Positions 10,615 to 18,052 of a stretch of 64,000 nt of DNA are shown piece by piece. Position numbers and translations under genes: made by a program. Source of the stretch: RBG-16-34-14 sp963727535 (GTDB taxonomy: Bacteria; Bacteroidota; Ignavibacteria; Ignavibacteriales; Ignavibacteriaceae); NCBI GenBank assembly GCA_963727535.1, contig CAVSGR010000008.1, forward strand, positions 310,001-374,000, given 5' to 3'. Numbering within the stretch: position 1 is the stretch's first letter; each line of letters starts with the position of its first letter. The notes below the pieces were generated by a model. It was given only the letters and a program-made list of their open reading frames with translations. It was not told where the DNA came from and searched no databases.

Positions 10615-11115
10615 TCAATACCCGATGTAAGGAGCATAAAATCCGTACCTGTTGAACGAACTTCCATAGAAACCGTAAGGGCTGAGTCCGTTTGGAATCC
10701 TGTTATACTCAACAGATATATCGAAGTTTTTCCATGGTCTGTAATTGAGTGCTGCCCTTGTCAGATAAATTCCGTTAAGATTATTTTGAAAATCTTTGCT
10801 CAAAGTTGTGTAAGGAGAATTAACAAAACTTATATCAGTTTGAACATTGAGATTATCGGAAAAATTATAGAGCATACTATTTGTATAAATGCTGAGTGCG
10901 AGTCCCTGGTTGCCAAAGGCAGAATAAGATAAATCGAACTGATGATGCATTTCAAAATTGTCAGAGTTCAGAAATCCAAACAAATTATTATCGGAAGAAT
11001 TAGAATGATTTAATATTCCGTCTTCAACTGTTGTTGTAGGGAATCCCGGATCCTTATATTGTGCAAAAGCTGCCGCATAAAAGCCCAAAAACATAATCAA
11101 TACTAACTTTTTCAT
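10615..11115 (-). CDS. Secreted hypothetical protein, probable outer-membrane beta protein
   Basis: 166 residues with a signal peptide (MKKLVLIMFLGFYAAAFA, cleavage likely before QYKDP). The mature part alternates polar and aromatic residues (FDLSYSAFGNQGLALSIYT, LNVQTDISFVNSPYTTL, AALNYRPWKNFDISVEYNRI) like short transmembrane strands and ends in a Tyr/Gly-rich tail. I do not recognise the family. It is the first gene upstream of the LytR_C-rsfS pair, 39 bases away, same strand. Confidence 0.7.
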   Translation of the reverse strand: MKKLVLIMFLGFYAAAFAQYKDPGFPTTTVEDGILNHSNSSDNNLFGFLNSDNFEMHHQFDLSYSAFGNQGLALSIYTNSMLYNFSDNLNVQTDISFVNSPYTTLSKDFQNNLNGIYLTRAALNYRPWKNFDISVEYNRIPNGLSPYGFYGSSFNRYGFYAPYIGY

Positions 11116-11225
11116 AATTCGTCCTTTGATTTGATTGGAATTTTAACGAAAACAATCCACAAAATCAATGATAGAAGAAAGGCTTAAGAAAATCAGTACA
11201 TAAAAAATGTAAATCAAATTTAAAA

Positions 11226-11363
11226 AATAGCCCCGACTTTCAAGTCGGGGAGAGCGAAGCCAAACTATATTATGGCTTTAGCCAAAATTTATGGTTTTGT
11301 TTTTGACTAAAGTCTAATTTGGAGTTAAAACAAAAACCCCGACCTGAAGGTCGGGGCTATTAA
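11226..11363. repeat. Copy B of the CCCCGAC-hairpin repeat family (best preserved)
   Basis: A 138-base element whose ends are inverted copies: AATAGCCCCGACTTTC at the left, with hairpin partner AAGTCGGGG, and CCCCGACCTGAAGGTCGGGG followed by CTATTA at the right. The centre holds TATGGCTTTAGCCAAAAT and a GACTAAAGTC palindrome. It fills most of the 11116-11414 gap, between two minus-strand genes; nothing else is seen there. The layout resembles paired REP sequences or a MITE. Confidence 0.8.
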
Positions 11364-11414
11364 AAACGAACATTTTCCTTTGGTTTAGCGAAGTAGAACT
11401 TGTTCTCCGAAGTT

Positions 11415-12857
11415 TTAACGTAGAAGAATCATCTTCATAGTTTTTACGAAATTTCCTACTGTGATTTTATAAAAGTATATCCCTGAGCTGAGGTTACTTG
11501 CATCAAAGGAAATATTATGTTCTCCTTCCTCTTGTTCCTGGTTTACTAAAGAAGCAACTTCATTACCTATAACATCATACACTTTAAGAGTGACAAAACT
11601 CTTAGACGGCAAAGCATAACTTATTTTTGTACTTGGATTAAACGGGTTAGGATAATTTTGTTTCAATGAAAATTCTGCGGGAGCATTAAATGAAACCTCT
11701 ACAACTTTGGAATATTCAAATTGTCCATCATTATCAATTTGTTTTAAACGGTAAGAATAATTGCCGGATAAGAGATTGGAATTATCTGTATATGAATAAC
11801 TTTTAGGCGAGTTACTGTTTCCATTTCCTTTAACGAAACCAATTTTTGACCAAGCTTTTTGACCGGGCGAAGTCTGAGACGAAGCCCGTTCAACATTAAA
11901 TCCGTAGTTGTTTACTTCTGTTGCTGTTTTCCAGTTTAGAGTAACTGAGTTATTATGTGTTAAAGCCGAGAAACTTGTTAGTTCAACAGGCATAATCGTG
12001 TTAGGAGCAGCTGCTACCAGGTTAGTGTTAACATCTCCTGTCGATTTAATAACCGAACCGCTGGTGCCATCTGAGCCACCTTTGTAAATATCCCCATAGT
12101 GAACGAAATACAAATTACCGTTGTCAGCATCATAGGCTGTGGCTCGTGGTGCTCCTGTCGATGATGGTGGAGTAAATACAGAATGCAAAGTAGAGTAACT
12201 TTCACTGTTATCTTTACGGTAAATATCGAAGCTTGGAGATCCTCCTGTAGTAAAGAAAACATGATCATTACCTGCTGAGGTATAAAATACTCCGTTCGTA
12301 GTACCTCCAGTATGTACCGTAATTATATTGTTACCTGATAAATCTGTTCTATAGAGGTTGTATGGAGAAATAACATCTGCAAAATATAAATAACTATTGG
12401 CGAGATCTAACGCAACGTAATCTACATAACCGGTTGCTGTGTATAAATCATCTGTAGTGCTTTTATCGGATTTAATTTTGAGAAGTTTTTTAGTAGTATA
12501 AGGCGTATAATATAAGTACCCTCCCCCGGCAGCCATTCCATCAACACCCTGAGTGCCGCTAACATCTAAGAAAGGCTCTAAAGCACCACCATCCAGGTTA
12601 CACCGATAAATTTCTCCAACATCATAACTTGTTTTATCTAAATAGAAATACAATTTACTTTCCGAAGCGTCAACTGCTATTGAGTAAACAATAAATCCTG
12701 ACGCGGGAGTATAAATATTAACTGCTCCTGTACCATCATTATTCATTCTGTATATTCCGGAAGAATTAGAATATATAACATAATTGTTTGCATATATGCA
12801 AACATCAAAAACCAGAAGAAACATTATAAAAAATAATGCTGTGTATCTCTTAAACAT
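11415..12857 (-). CDS. T9SS-sorted secreted protein with DUF5050/YWTD-like beta-propeller
   Basis: 480 residues. Signal peptide (about 1-23, ending VCIYA). Residues 25-290 form repeated short strands of the type GIYRMNNDGTGAVNIYT, KLYFYLDKT, EIYRCNLDGG, like the DUF5050/LDL-receptor-type propeller. A linker domain (VELTSFSALTHNNSVTLNW) precedes the C-terminal sorting domain with FSLKQNYPNPFNPSTKI and SGIYFYKI. The C-terminal region would direct it through the type IX secretion system to the surface. Binding partner unknown. A strong GGGAGGT site lies 7 bases before the ATG. Confidence 0.85.
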   Translation of the reverse strand: MFKRYTALFFIMFLLVFDVCIYANNYVIYSNSSGIYRMNNDGTGAVNIYTPASGFIVYSIAVDASESKLYFYLDKTSYDVGEIYRCNLDGGALEPFLDVSGTQGVDGMAAGGGYLYYTPYTTKKLLKIKSDKSTTDDLYTATGYVDYVALDLANSYLYFADVISPYNLYRTDLSGNNIITVHTGGTTNGVFYTSAGNDHVFFTTGGSPSFDIYRKDNSESYSTLHSVFTPPSSTGAPRATAYDADNGNLYFVHYGDIYKGGSDGTSGSVIKSTGDVNTNLVAAAPNTIMPVELTSFSALTHNNSVTLNWKTATEVNNYGFNVERASSQTSPGQKAWSKIGFVKGNGNSNSPKSYSYTDNSNLLSGNYSYRLKQIDNDGQFEYSKVVEVSFNAPAEFSLKQNYPNPFNPSTKISYALPSKSFVTLKVYDVIGNEVASLVNQEQEEGEHNISFDASNLSSGIYFYKITVGNFVKTMKMILLR

Positions 12858-13202
12858 TAAGACCTCCCTGTTATTAATAGATTTTATAGTTCCTTATTAT
12901 TATCAAATTTGATACCTTTTGCCTGTAACTATATTATACAACTAAATAAAACTTCTTTTGATTTACTAGTTCTTTACTCTCCAAAAAGATTAGATTTGAA
13001 AACCCACGAATGAGTTTAAAACAATTTACACAATTAATCCTACAAAGCAATAGTTAAATGAAATTTCACCATTTGTTAAACTCTTTTGTGCTTTAACTAT
13101 GGGACAACATTTTCATTAATATAAGTTAACTTTGTACGTACTCAACAATTCTTTTTGACAAGAGTTTCATAATTTAGTATTGACTATTGACCGATTGGAA
13201 AA
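12858..13202. other. Intergenic region of about 345 bases between divergent genes
   Basis: Contains the ribosome binding site of the leftward T9SS gene and, for the rightward HEAGH gene, a TAACTTTG box at 13127-13134 that fits the TAnnTTTG promoter element, but without a matching upstream TTG at the right distance. No gene or repeat seen. Confidence 0.5.
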
Positions 13203-13698
13203 ATGATTAACGTTTAAAGATACGACTACAAACGTAATAGTAGACTTTTTAATAGAAATCGGGATTGAGGTAACTCCCGGCAAATTTAAAGAGGAAACTT
13301 TTTTACCGGGAATTTTAGTTGATAACGGCAAGCTTATCATTGATGAAATAAAGTTATTATACCCCGGCGACTTATTGCACGAAGCAGGTCATCTCGCTGT
13401 AAAGCCATCTTCTGAAAGAAAGAACATTCATATTACTTTTGGTAATGATGCCGCAGAAGAAATGATGGCTCTTGGTTGGTCTTATGCTGCTTCAGTACAT
13501 CTGAAAATTAAACCGGAAATTGTTTTTCACGAACATGGTTATAAAGGAGGTTCTGAGAACTTGATACAGGCGTTTCAACAAGGTGGTAATATCGGTTTGC
13601 CGATGCTACAATGGTTGGGAATGGCAGCAGATGAAAAGAATGCACCTGCACTTGGAATCGCTCCGTTTCCAAATATGATTAAATGGCTCCGGGATTAA
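13203..13698 (+). CDS. Conserved HEAGH-motif (zincin-like) hypothetical protein, frameshift near start
   Basis: About 164 residues if the ATG at 13203 is joined by removing one base near 13213 (MIN then FKDTTNVIVDFLIEIGIEV); without the repair the reading frame has no normal start before 13375. The HEAGH motif in YPGDLLHEAGHLAV matches HExxH zinc-binding sites; further on AWSYA-like ALGWSYAASVHLKI and VFHEHGYKGG are the recognisable family blocks. I know it as a widespread conserved protein without assigned function; a metallopeptidase role is inference from the motif only. Confidence 0.62.
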
Positions 13699-13769
13699 TT
13701 AAAAAGATATTGAAGCATTAGCAAATCTTTCCAAATCAAAAAAGAAATAAGTGGAATGATATTTATAGT

Positions 13770-13865
13770 TTGTCAGGCTGAGCCCGTCGAAGCCTTTTTG
13801 CTACAGTCATACTTCGATAAACTCAGTATGACACTGCACTTGTCAGGCAAGCTCAGTGTGACATA
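13770..13865. repeat. Tandem GTCAGGCTGAGCCCGTCGAAG-type repeats
   Basis: Three half-units in alternating orientation: TGTCAGGCTGAGCCCGTCGA, then a CTTCGATAAACTCAGTATGACA unit, then TGTCAGGCAAGCTCAGTGTGACA. Same family as the element between argS and rsfS. Located between the convergent HEAGH gene and the T9SS gene; no gene in the 247-base gap. Confidence 0.65.
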
Positions 13866-13880
13866 GACTATATTTAAAAT

Positions 13881-13918
13881 AAAAAAATCCCCGATGGGTT
13901 TTAAATTCCATCAGGGAT
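13881..13918 (-). terminator. Terminator hairpin downstream of the 13946-14971 gene
   Basis: Arms ATCCCCGATGG (13887-13897) and CCATCAGGGAT (13908-13918) pair at 10 of 11 positions with a 10-base loop; read leftward the stem is followed by a run of seven T. Position and orientation fit termination of the minus-strand T9SS gene. Confidence 0.75.
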
Positions 13919-13945
13919 GTTTGAGAAAATAAAGATTGTTAGAAT

Positions 13946-14971
13946 TTATTTAACCAGTATTAATTTTTTCACCTCAGAAAAAGTACCAGCGTTTAATTTA
14001 TAAAAATAAATTCCACTGTTTAATTTGCTGGCATCGAACTTAACATTATAAATACCGCTTTCCTGTTCTTTGTTTACCAGAGTAGTTACTTCCCTGCCAA
14101 GTACATCAAATACTGTAAGGGTTACCTGTGCGTTTTCAGGCAATGAGTAGTTGATTGTTGTTGTAGGGTTAAACGGGTTTGGATAATTTTGCTTCAAAGA
14201 AAATTCTGCTGGAGCGTTAAACGAAACTTCTACAATACTGGAGTATTCAAATTGTCCGTCGTTATCAATCTGTTTTAAGCGATAAGAATAACTACCGGAT
14301 GACAAATTTAAATTATCCGTAAAAGTATAATCTTTGGGAGAATTACTGTTTCCATTTCCTTCTACAAAACCAATTTTTTCCCAATCCTGACCGGGCGTAG
14401 TCAAAGACGAAGCCCGTCTTTCCACATCAAAACCATAGTTGTTAACCTCGGTTGCAGTGTACCAATTTAAATTAATTCTGGCACCCGAGACTATTCCGGT
14501 AAAAGAAGTTAACTCAACAGGCAAACCTGTTGGAAAAGTTAAATTATCAAATGAATAAAAACCTGTGGTAGCTGTTATTGTAATATATTTTATGTTATTT
14601 TGGGTTATTGTCTGACCAGTGCCAATACCAGATATATCAAGATCTTGAAGCAGCTGATCGTTTATATCATATGCCTTCATATGAGCGGTACCAGCAGGTT
14701 TAACCACATCAATTGAGACCTGTGACTGAAGATTTACAAAAGTAATAACAATAGGTAGTGCGATATTGTCCCCCTGTAGAACAGTAGGATCACCAGAAAC
14801 ACCAGTATCAATCAAAAAATATCCATTTACAATAGATGATACTCCCTGAGAATTATAATAATTTGTGGGTATTGAAGTATTATTTGGACCATCAAATGTT
14901 ATTGTTTCACTAAAAATCACTCCCGAAAAAAATAAAAAAATTACAACAAAAGATCTTAAAAAGTATCGCAT
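13946..14971 (-). CDS. T9SS-sorted secreted protein, hypothetical N-terminal domain
   Basis: 341 residues. Signal peptide (about 1-21, MRYFLRSFVVIFLFFSGVIF). Residues 22-147 form a beta-rich domain resembling PEP-CTERM-associated or carbohydrate-binding sandwich folds (TITFDGPNN at the start, FYSFDNLTF at the end); I cannot name it. Residues from LPVELTSFTG onward repeat the fibronectin-like linker and sorting domain of the 11.4-12.9 kb gene (FSLKQNYPNPFNPTTTI, SGIYFYKL), almost identical in wording. Type IX export to the cell surface is inferred. Confidence 0.8.
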   Translation of the reverse strand: MRYFLRSFVVIFLFFSGVIFSETITFDGPNNTSIPTNYYNSQGVSSIVNGYFLIDTGVSGDPTVLQGDNIALPIVITFVNLQSQVSIDVVKPAGTAHMKAYDINDQLLQDLDISGIGTGQTITQNNIKYITITATTGFYSFDNLTFPTGLPVELTSFTGIVSGARINLNWYTATEVNNYGFDVERRASSLTTPGQDWEKIGFVEGNGNSNSPKDYTFTDNLNLSSGSYSYRLKQIDNDGQFEYSSIVEVSFNAPAEFSLKQNYPNPFNPTTTINYSLPENAQVTLTVFDVLGREVTTLVNKEQESGIYNVKFDASKLNSGIYFYKLNAGTFSEVKKLILVK

Positions 14972-15068
14972 ATATTTCTCCTATAAAATTATACATTTTA
15001 ATAAATATCTAAGCACATATTTTATGCCGCACTAACATAACCAGCTTTGAGGAAGAATAATCTTTACT

Positions 15069-15599
15069 CTAATTTCTTGATGGAAAAACACCTGTAGTTG
15101 CAATAATAGTGTATAACCCAAGATAAGGCTGCATAAGTGTAAACGGCTGTCCGCTTCCTGTAAAACTAACAGTATTAGTATTTAGTTTTGTATTATCAGT
15201 TGAAGCTTCAAAATTAGGTAAACTGTTAGAGTTTTGTGCCATAAAAGTAGTTTGAGGCGAAGCAACAATATTAGTATTTCCATTAAAACACATCATAGTA
15301 TGATTATGAGCAGGCATAGTATTTATTGTTAATGTCGCAGTATTTGCACCTGCCCTGGAACCAATCGGAACATCTGCTAATCCGGGTCCCTGCCCGAAAC
15401 CAACTGCAACCCTTCCCTGCAAATCGGGTAAACCAAATGTAGTTTTGCCGTCTCCACCATAAGTAGTTCCCAAAAGAGAAAAAAGAGCCTGGTTCTGTGC
15501 AATTGGTAATAATTGACCGCTACAAAATGCATAGCCTTTCGGGGCAAAATTAGGACCCCAAAATGAAATAGAACCCAGATAATCATTAGGTGCTGCCAT
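15069..15599 (-). CDS. Phage tail collar-domain protein (microcystin-dependent-type), paralogue 3
   Basis: 176 residues. Starts with the collar motif WGPNFAPKGYAFCSGQLLPI, then QALFSLLGTTYGGDGKTTFGLPDLQGRVAVG and the central MPAHNHTM motif, ending TGVFPSRN. Same architecture and length as its two neighbours. Family members occur as phage short-tail-fibre pieces and as stand-alone bacterial proteins of unknown role. No signal peptide is evident. A GGAG site precedes the ATG. It is the last of three tandem copies transcribed leftward. Confidence 0.85.
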   Translation of the reverse strand: MAAPNDYLGSISFWGPNFAPKGYAFCSGQLLPIAQNQALFSLLGTTYGGDGKTTFGLPDLQGRVAVGFGQGPGLADVPIGSRAGANTATLTINTMPAHNHTMMCFNGNTNIVASPQTTFMAQNSNSLPNFEASTDNTKLNTNTVSFTGSGQPFTLMQPYLGLYTIIATTGVFPSRN

Positions 15600-15659
15600 A
15601 AAAAATCTCCTGTTATATTTTAATAATATTTATAAATAAATTTTTTGTATCATAAACAT

Positions 15660-16193
15660 TCAATTCCTTGAAGGATAAACTCCAATTGTACAAATGATGT
15701 AACTTATACCTAAATAAGGCTGTTGAATATTGATAGGAGATGAGCCTCCTGTGTTGCTTACAGCAGATAAATTCATTGTTGCATTTCCAGTTGCCGAAAA
15801 ATTTCCATCGCCAGTCGAATTTGGAGCAATGAAATTTCCATCTGGTGTAACTGGTGCAGTTCTGCTACTAGCAGAATTTGCATTAACCATGTGGTTGTGC
15901 TGAGGCATTTGAGATATTAAAAGTGTTACATTATTTTGCCCTCCTGTTTCACCCCAGCTATAAATTGACAGACCCGGTCCTTGTCCCACACCCACAGGAA
16001 TCCTTCCGCGCAAATCGGGTAAACCAAAAGTAGTCTTCCCGTCACCTCCGTAAGTTGTACCAATTAATGAAAATAATGCCGTATTCGAAGCAATAGACAA
16101 AAGTTGCCCCTGGCAGAGAGCCCAACCCCTGGGTGCCCAATTTAACGGCCAGGGATCTACTGAAGCCATTAAAGGTTCTGATGCGTTTGCCAT
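15660..16193 (-). CDS. Phage tail collar-domain protein (microcystin-dependent-type), paralogue 2
   Basis: 177 residues, same family: NWAPRGWALCQGQLLSIASN, GTTYGGDGKTTFGLPDLRGRIPVG, MPQHNHMV and the C-terminal block IICTIGVYPSRN. The region between about 110 and 150 (SSRTAPVTPDGNFIAPNSTG) differs most from the third copy and resembles the first copy, suggesting a variable distal domain on a shared frame. AAAGGAG lies before the ATG. Spacing to its neighbours is about 60 bases each way. Confidence 0.85.
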   Translation of the reverse strand: MANASEPLMASVDPWPLNWAPRGWALCQGQLLSIASNTALFSLIGTTYGGDGKTTFGLPDLRGRIPVGVGQGPGLSIYSWGETGGQNNVTLLISQMPQHNHMVNANSASSRTAPVTPDGNFIAPNSTGDGNFSATGNATMNLSAVSNTGGSSPINIQQPYLGISYIICTIGVYPSRN

Positions 16194-16251
16194 AAAATTC
16201 TCCTTTAAAATTTCTTTTTAATTAATATAGTTTTCACAGTTTTTTTATAGA

Positions 16252-16782
16252 CTAATTTCTTGATGGATAAACACCATACAGAGCAATAATAAAATACATA
16301 CATAAATAAGGTTTCAAAATTTCAATAGAATTACTGCTGCCGGCAAGACTTAATGAATTACCATTCATTTGTGTATTAGCAGTCGCTTCAAAATTTCCAG
16401 ACCCATCTCCATTAGGAGCAATAAAATTGTCTTGAGGACTAACTGGTGCTGTGCGCCCAGTAGCATTATTTGTAGCAATATTATGATTATGCGACGGCAA
16501 ATTTAAAGTGGTGAGCGTTACCTGTTCGACTCCACCTACTTGCCCCCAACCAATAGAAGCAATCCCGGCTCCGTTTCCAACGCCAACCGGTGTTCTTCCC
16601 CGTAAATCGGGTAAACCGAAAGTAGTAACTCCATCTCCTCCAAAAGTAGTTCCAATTAAAGAAAAGAGGGCGCTGTTTTGTGAAATGGACATTAGTTGAC
16701 CTGCACAAAATGCCCAGCTTGAAGGGGCAAAATTGCCCGCAAATATATTGACAGAGGCAATATAAGGTGTTAGTGTAGCCAT
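16252..16782 (-). CDS. Phage tail collar-domain protein (microcystin-dependent-type), paralogue 1
   Basis: 176 residues, first of the tandem trio: NFAPSSWAFCAGQLMSISQN, GTTFGGDGVTTFGLPDLRGRTPVG, LPSHNHNI, terminus YGVYPSRN. The triple arrangement without tail tube, baseplate or lysis genes nearby argues against a prophage remnant. A broken acetyltransferase gene lies 44 bases upstream on the same strand, so a shared transcript is possible. Confidence 0.85.
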   Translation of the reverse strand: MATLTPYIASVNIFAGNFAPSSWAFCAGQLMSISQNSALFSLIGTTFGGDGVTTFGLPDLRGRTPVGVGNGAGIASIGWGQVGGVEQVTLTTLNLPSHNHNIATNNATGRTAPVSPQDNFIAPNGDGSGNFEATANTQMNGNSLSLAGSSNSIEILKPYLCMYFIIALYGVYPSRN

Positions 16783-16826
16783 AAAGTCTCCTTTGTTTAT
16801 TAATTGAATTAACTAATTATAAAAAC

Positions 16827-17672
16827 TTATCCTACGGCATTAGTGGTGAAACTATATACTTTATTTAATTCTATATTTTGTTCTTCTTTCGTATACATTC
16901 TTACAGTTTCATTTATTTTTGTAAGATTTAATTTTTCTGCAAGCATAATGGCTTCTTTATTTCTTTCGGGAACGTCAAGAAAATAAGGCGTTCCTTCAGG
17001 GAAATGAGATGTAAGCGCTATTAATATCTCTTCTGCTGCCCCAGGGTCATCGCAAACAAGGGGAGATATTCTATAACCGTTTTGGCAGGGAACGAATAAA
17101 CCATATCCTTTATATTCATCATCAACATATTTTCCAAGCACCATGCTTTTGGGCTGATTTATCCACATACTTGTAAATACTTTTCTTTCATAAGGAAATA
17201 TCTTTTTGTCATAATCATAGAGTAATTCGAAATCCATCATAAGAGGAGAAACTATTCCGGAAGCCATATTATACTTTCCGTTACAGGTTCCCTGGTATTG
17301 CAAAATCTTAAAGGCGGGTTTAAAGCCTGCTTTTTCATAATATCCTGTTTGGTTTTCAAAACAGTTAGTTCCGATATTATTATCTCCTGCTTTTTCCAAA
17401 GCGATAGATAATAATTTTTCACCAACACCCTGGTTTCTGAATTCTGGTTAAACTATGTGCAGACCGATAAAGGAAAGATTATTCTCATAATTTACTGAAG
17501 CAATTGTCCCAATAGCATTCTGGTCAGAGTGTGCAACAAAAAAACCATTCATGTCTGCCCGCAATAAAAACTCATGGTCATTTAATCCGGGATTCCAGTT
17601 TTCTCTCAATGCCAGTTCGACCGGAATAAACATTTCATAAGGTGTCAGGTTTCTAATATTATAATCTAACAT
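16827..17672 (-). CDS. Two-domain GNAT acetyltransferase with in-frame stop
   Basis: 281 codons in one frame interrupted by a TAA at 17448-17450. The N-terminal GNAT domain reads SFIGLHIV-stop-PEFRNQGVGEKLLSIALEKA, where the stop replaces the usual Lys just before the acetyl-CoA loop (RNQGVG). The C-terminal half (ISPLVCDDPGAAEEILIAL, YFLDVPERNKEA) fits the Acetyltransf_18 second domain. Unlike the other broken genes here, this is a substitution (AAA to TAA) and not an indel. It may be a sequencing error, a real nonsense mutation, or translation may restart. The substrate is unknown. Confidence 0.75.
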
Positions 17673-18052
17673 TAGTTCCTCGAGTATTGGAATAAAAGAA
17701 TATAATTACTGTATTTCCCATTTACGTCCAAATAGAAAAATGTCATTTAAATAAACTAAAAGAACTCTATAATTAAATACAGTTTGAATTCACAGCTTCA
17801 CCCCCCACATTAGATACTAATATTTTAGTATCGTGAATCTTTAAATCTTAATTTGGGGTGCAGTACAATATTACGCATTAATTTTTCAAAAGCAAGGAGA
17901 TTAAAAAAAATCACACATTTAATTCTTACCTCTTAATACAATACTCTTCCTTAATATTAAGACGATGAACAATATCAATTATTAAAAAAGGGTCCCAAAA
18001 TATTTTATCGGGGGACCCCTCTTTATTTGACTATTTTTTATACAAATATAAT
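17673..18052. other. Intergenic region of about 380 bases
   Basis: Upstream region of the GNAT gene and downstream region of the large BNR-repeat gene. Holds a nested inverted structure (about 17791-17862: outer arms CACCCC and GGGGTG, inner GATACTA/TTAGTATC) and the terminator described separately. No gene seen. Confidence 0.5.
17984..18020 (-). terminator. Terminator downstream of the 1001-residue BNR-repeat protein gene
   Basis: Arms GGGTCCC (17990-17996) and GGGACCC (18012-18018), 15-base loop; read leftward the stem is followed by a T-rich run. It lies about 30 bases past the stop codon at 18053. Confidence 0.7.

Noticed and set aside
15069..16782. Prophage remnant
   Set aside because: Only collar-domain genes are present; no other phage structural, lysis or integration genes lie within 10 kb.
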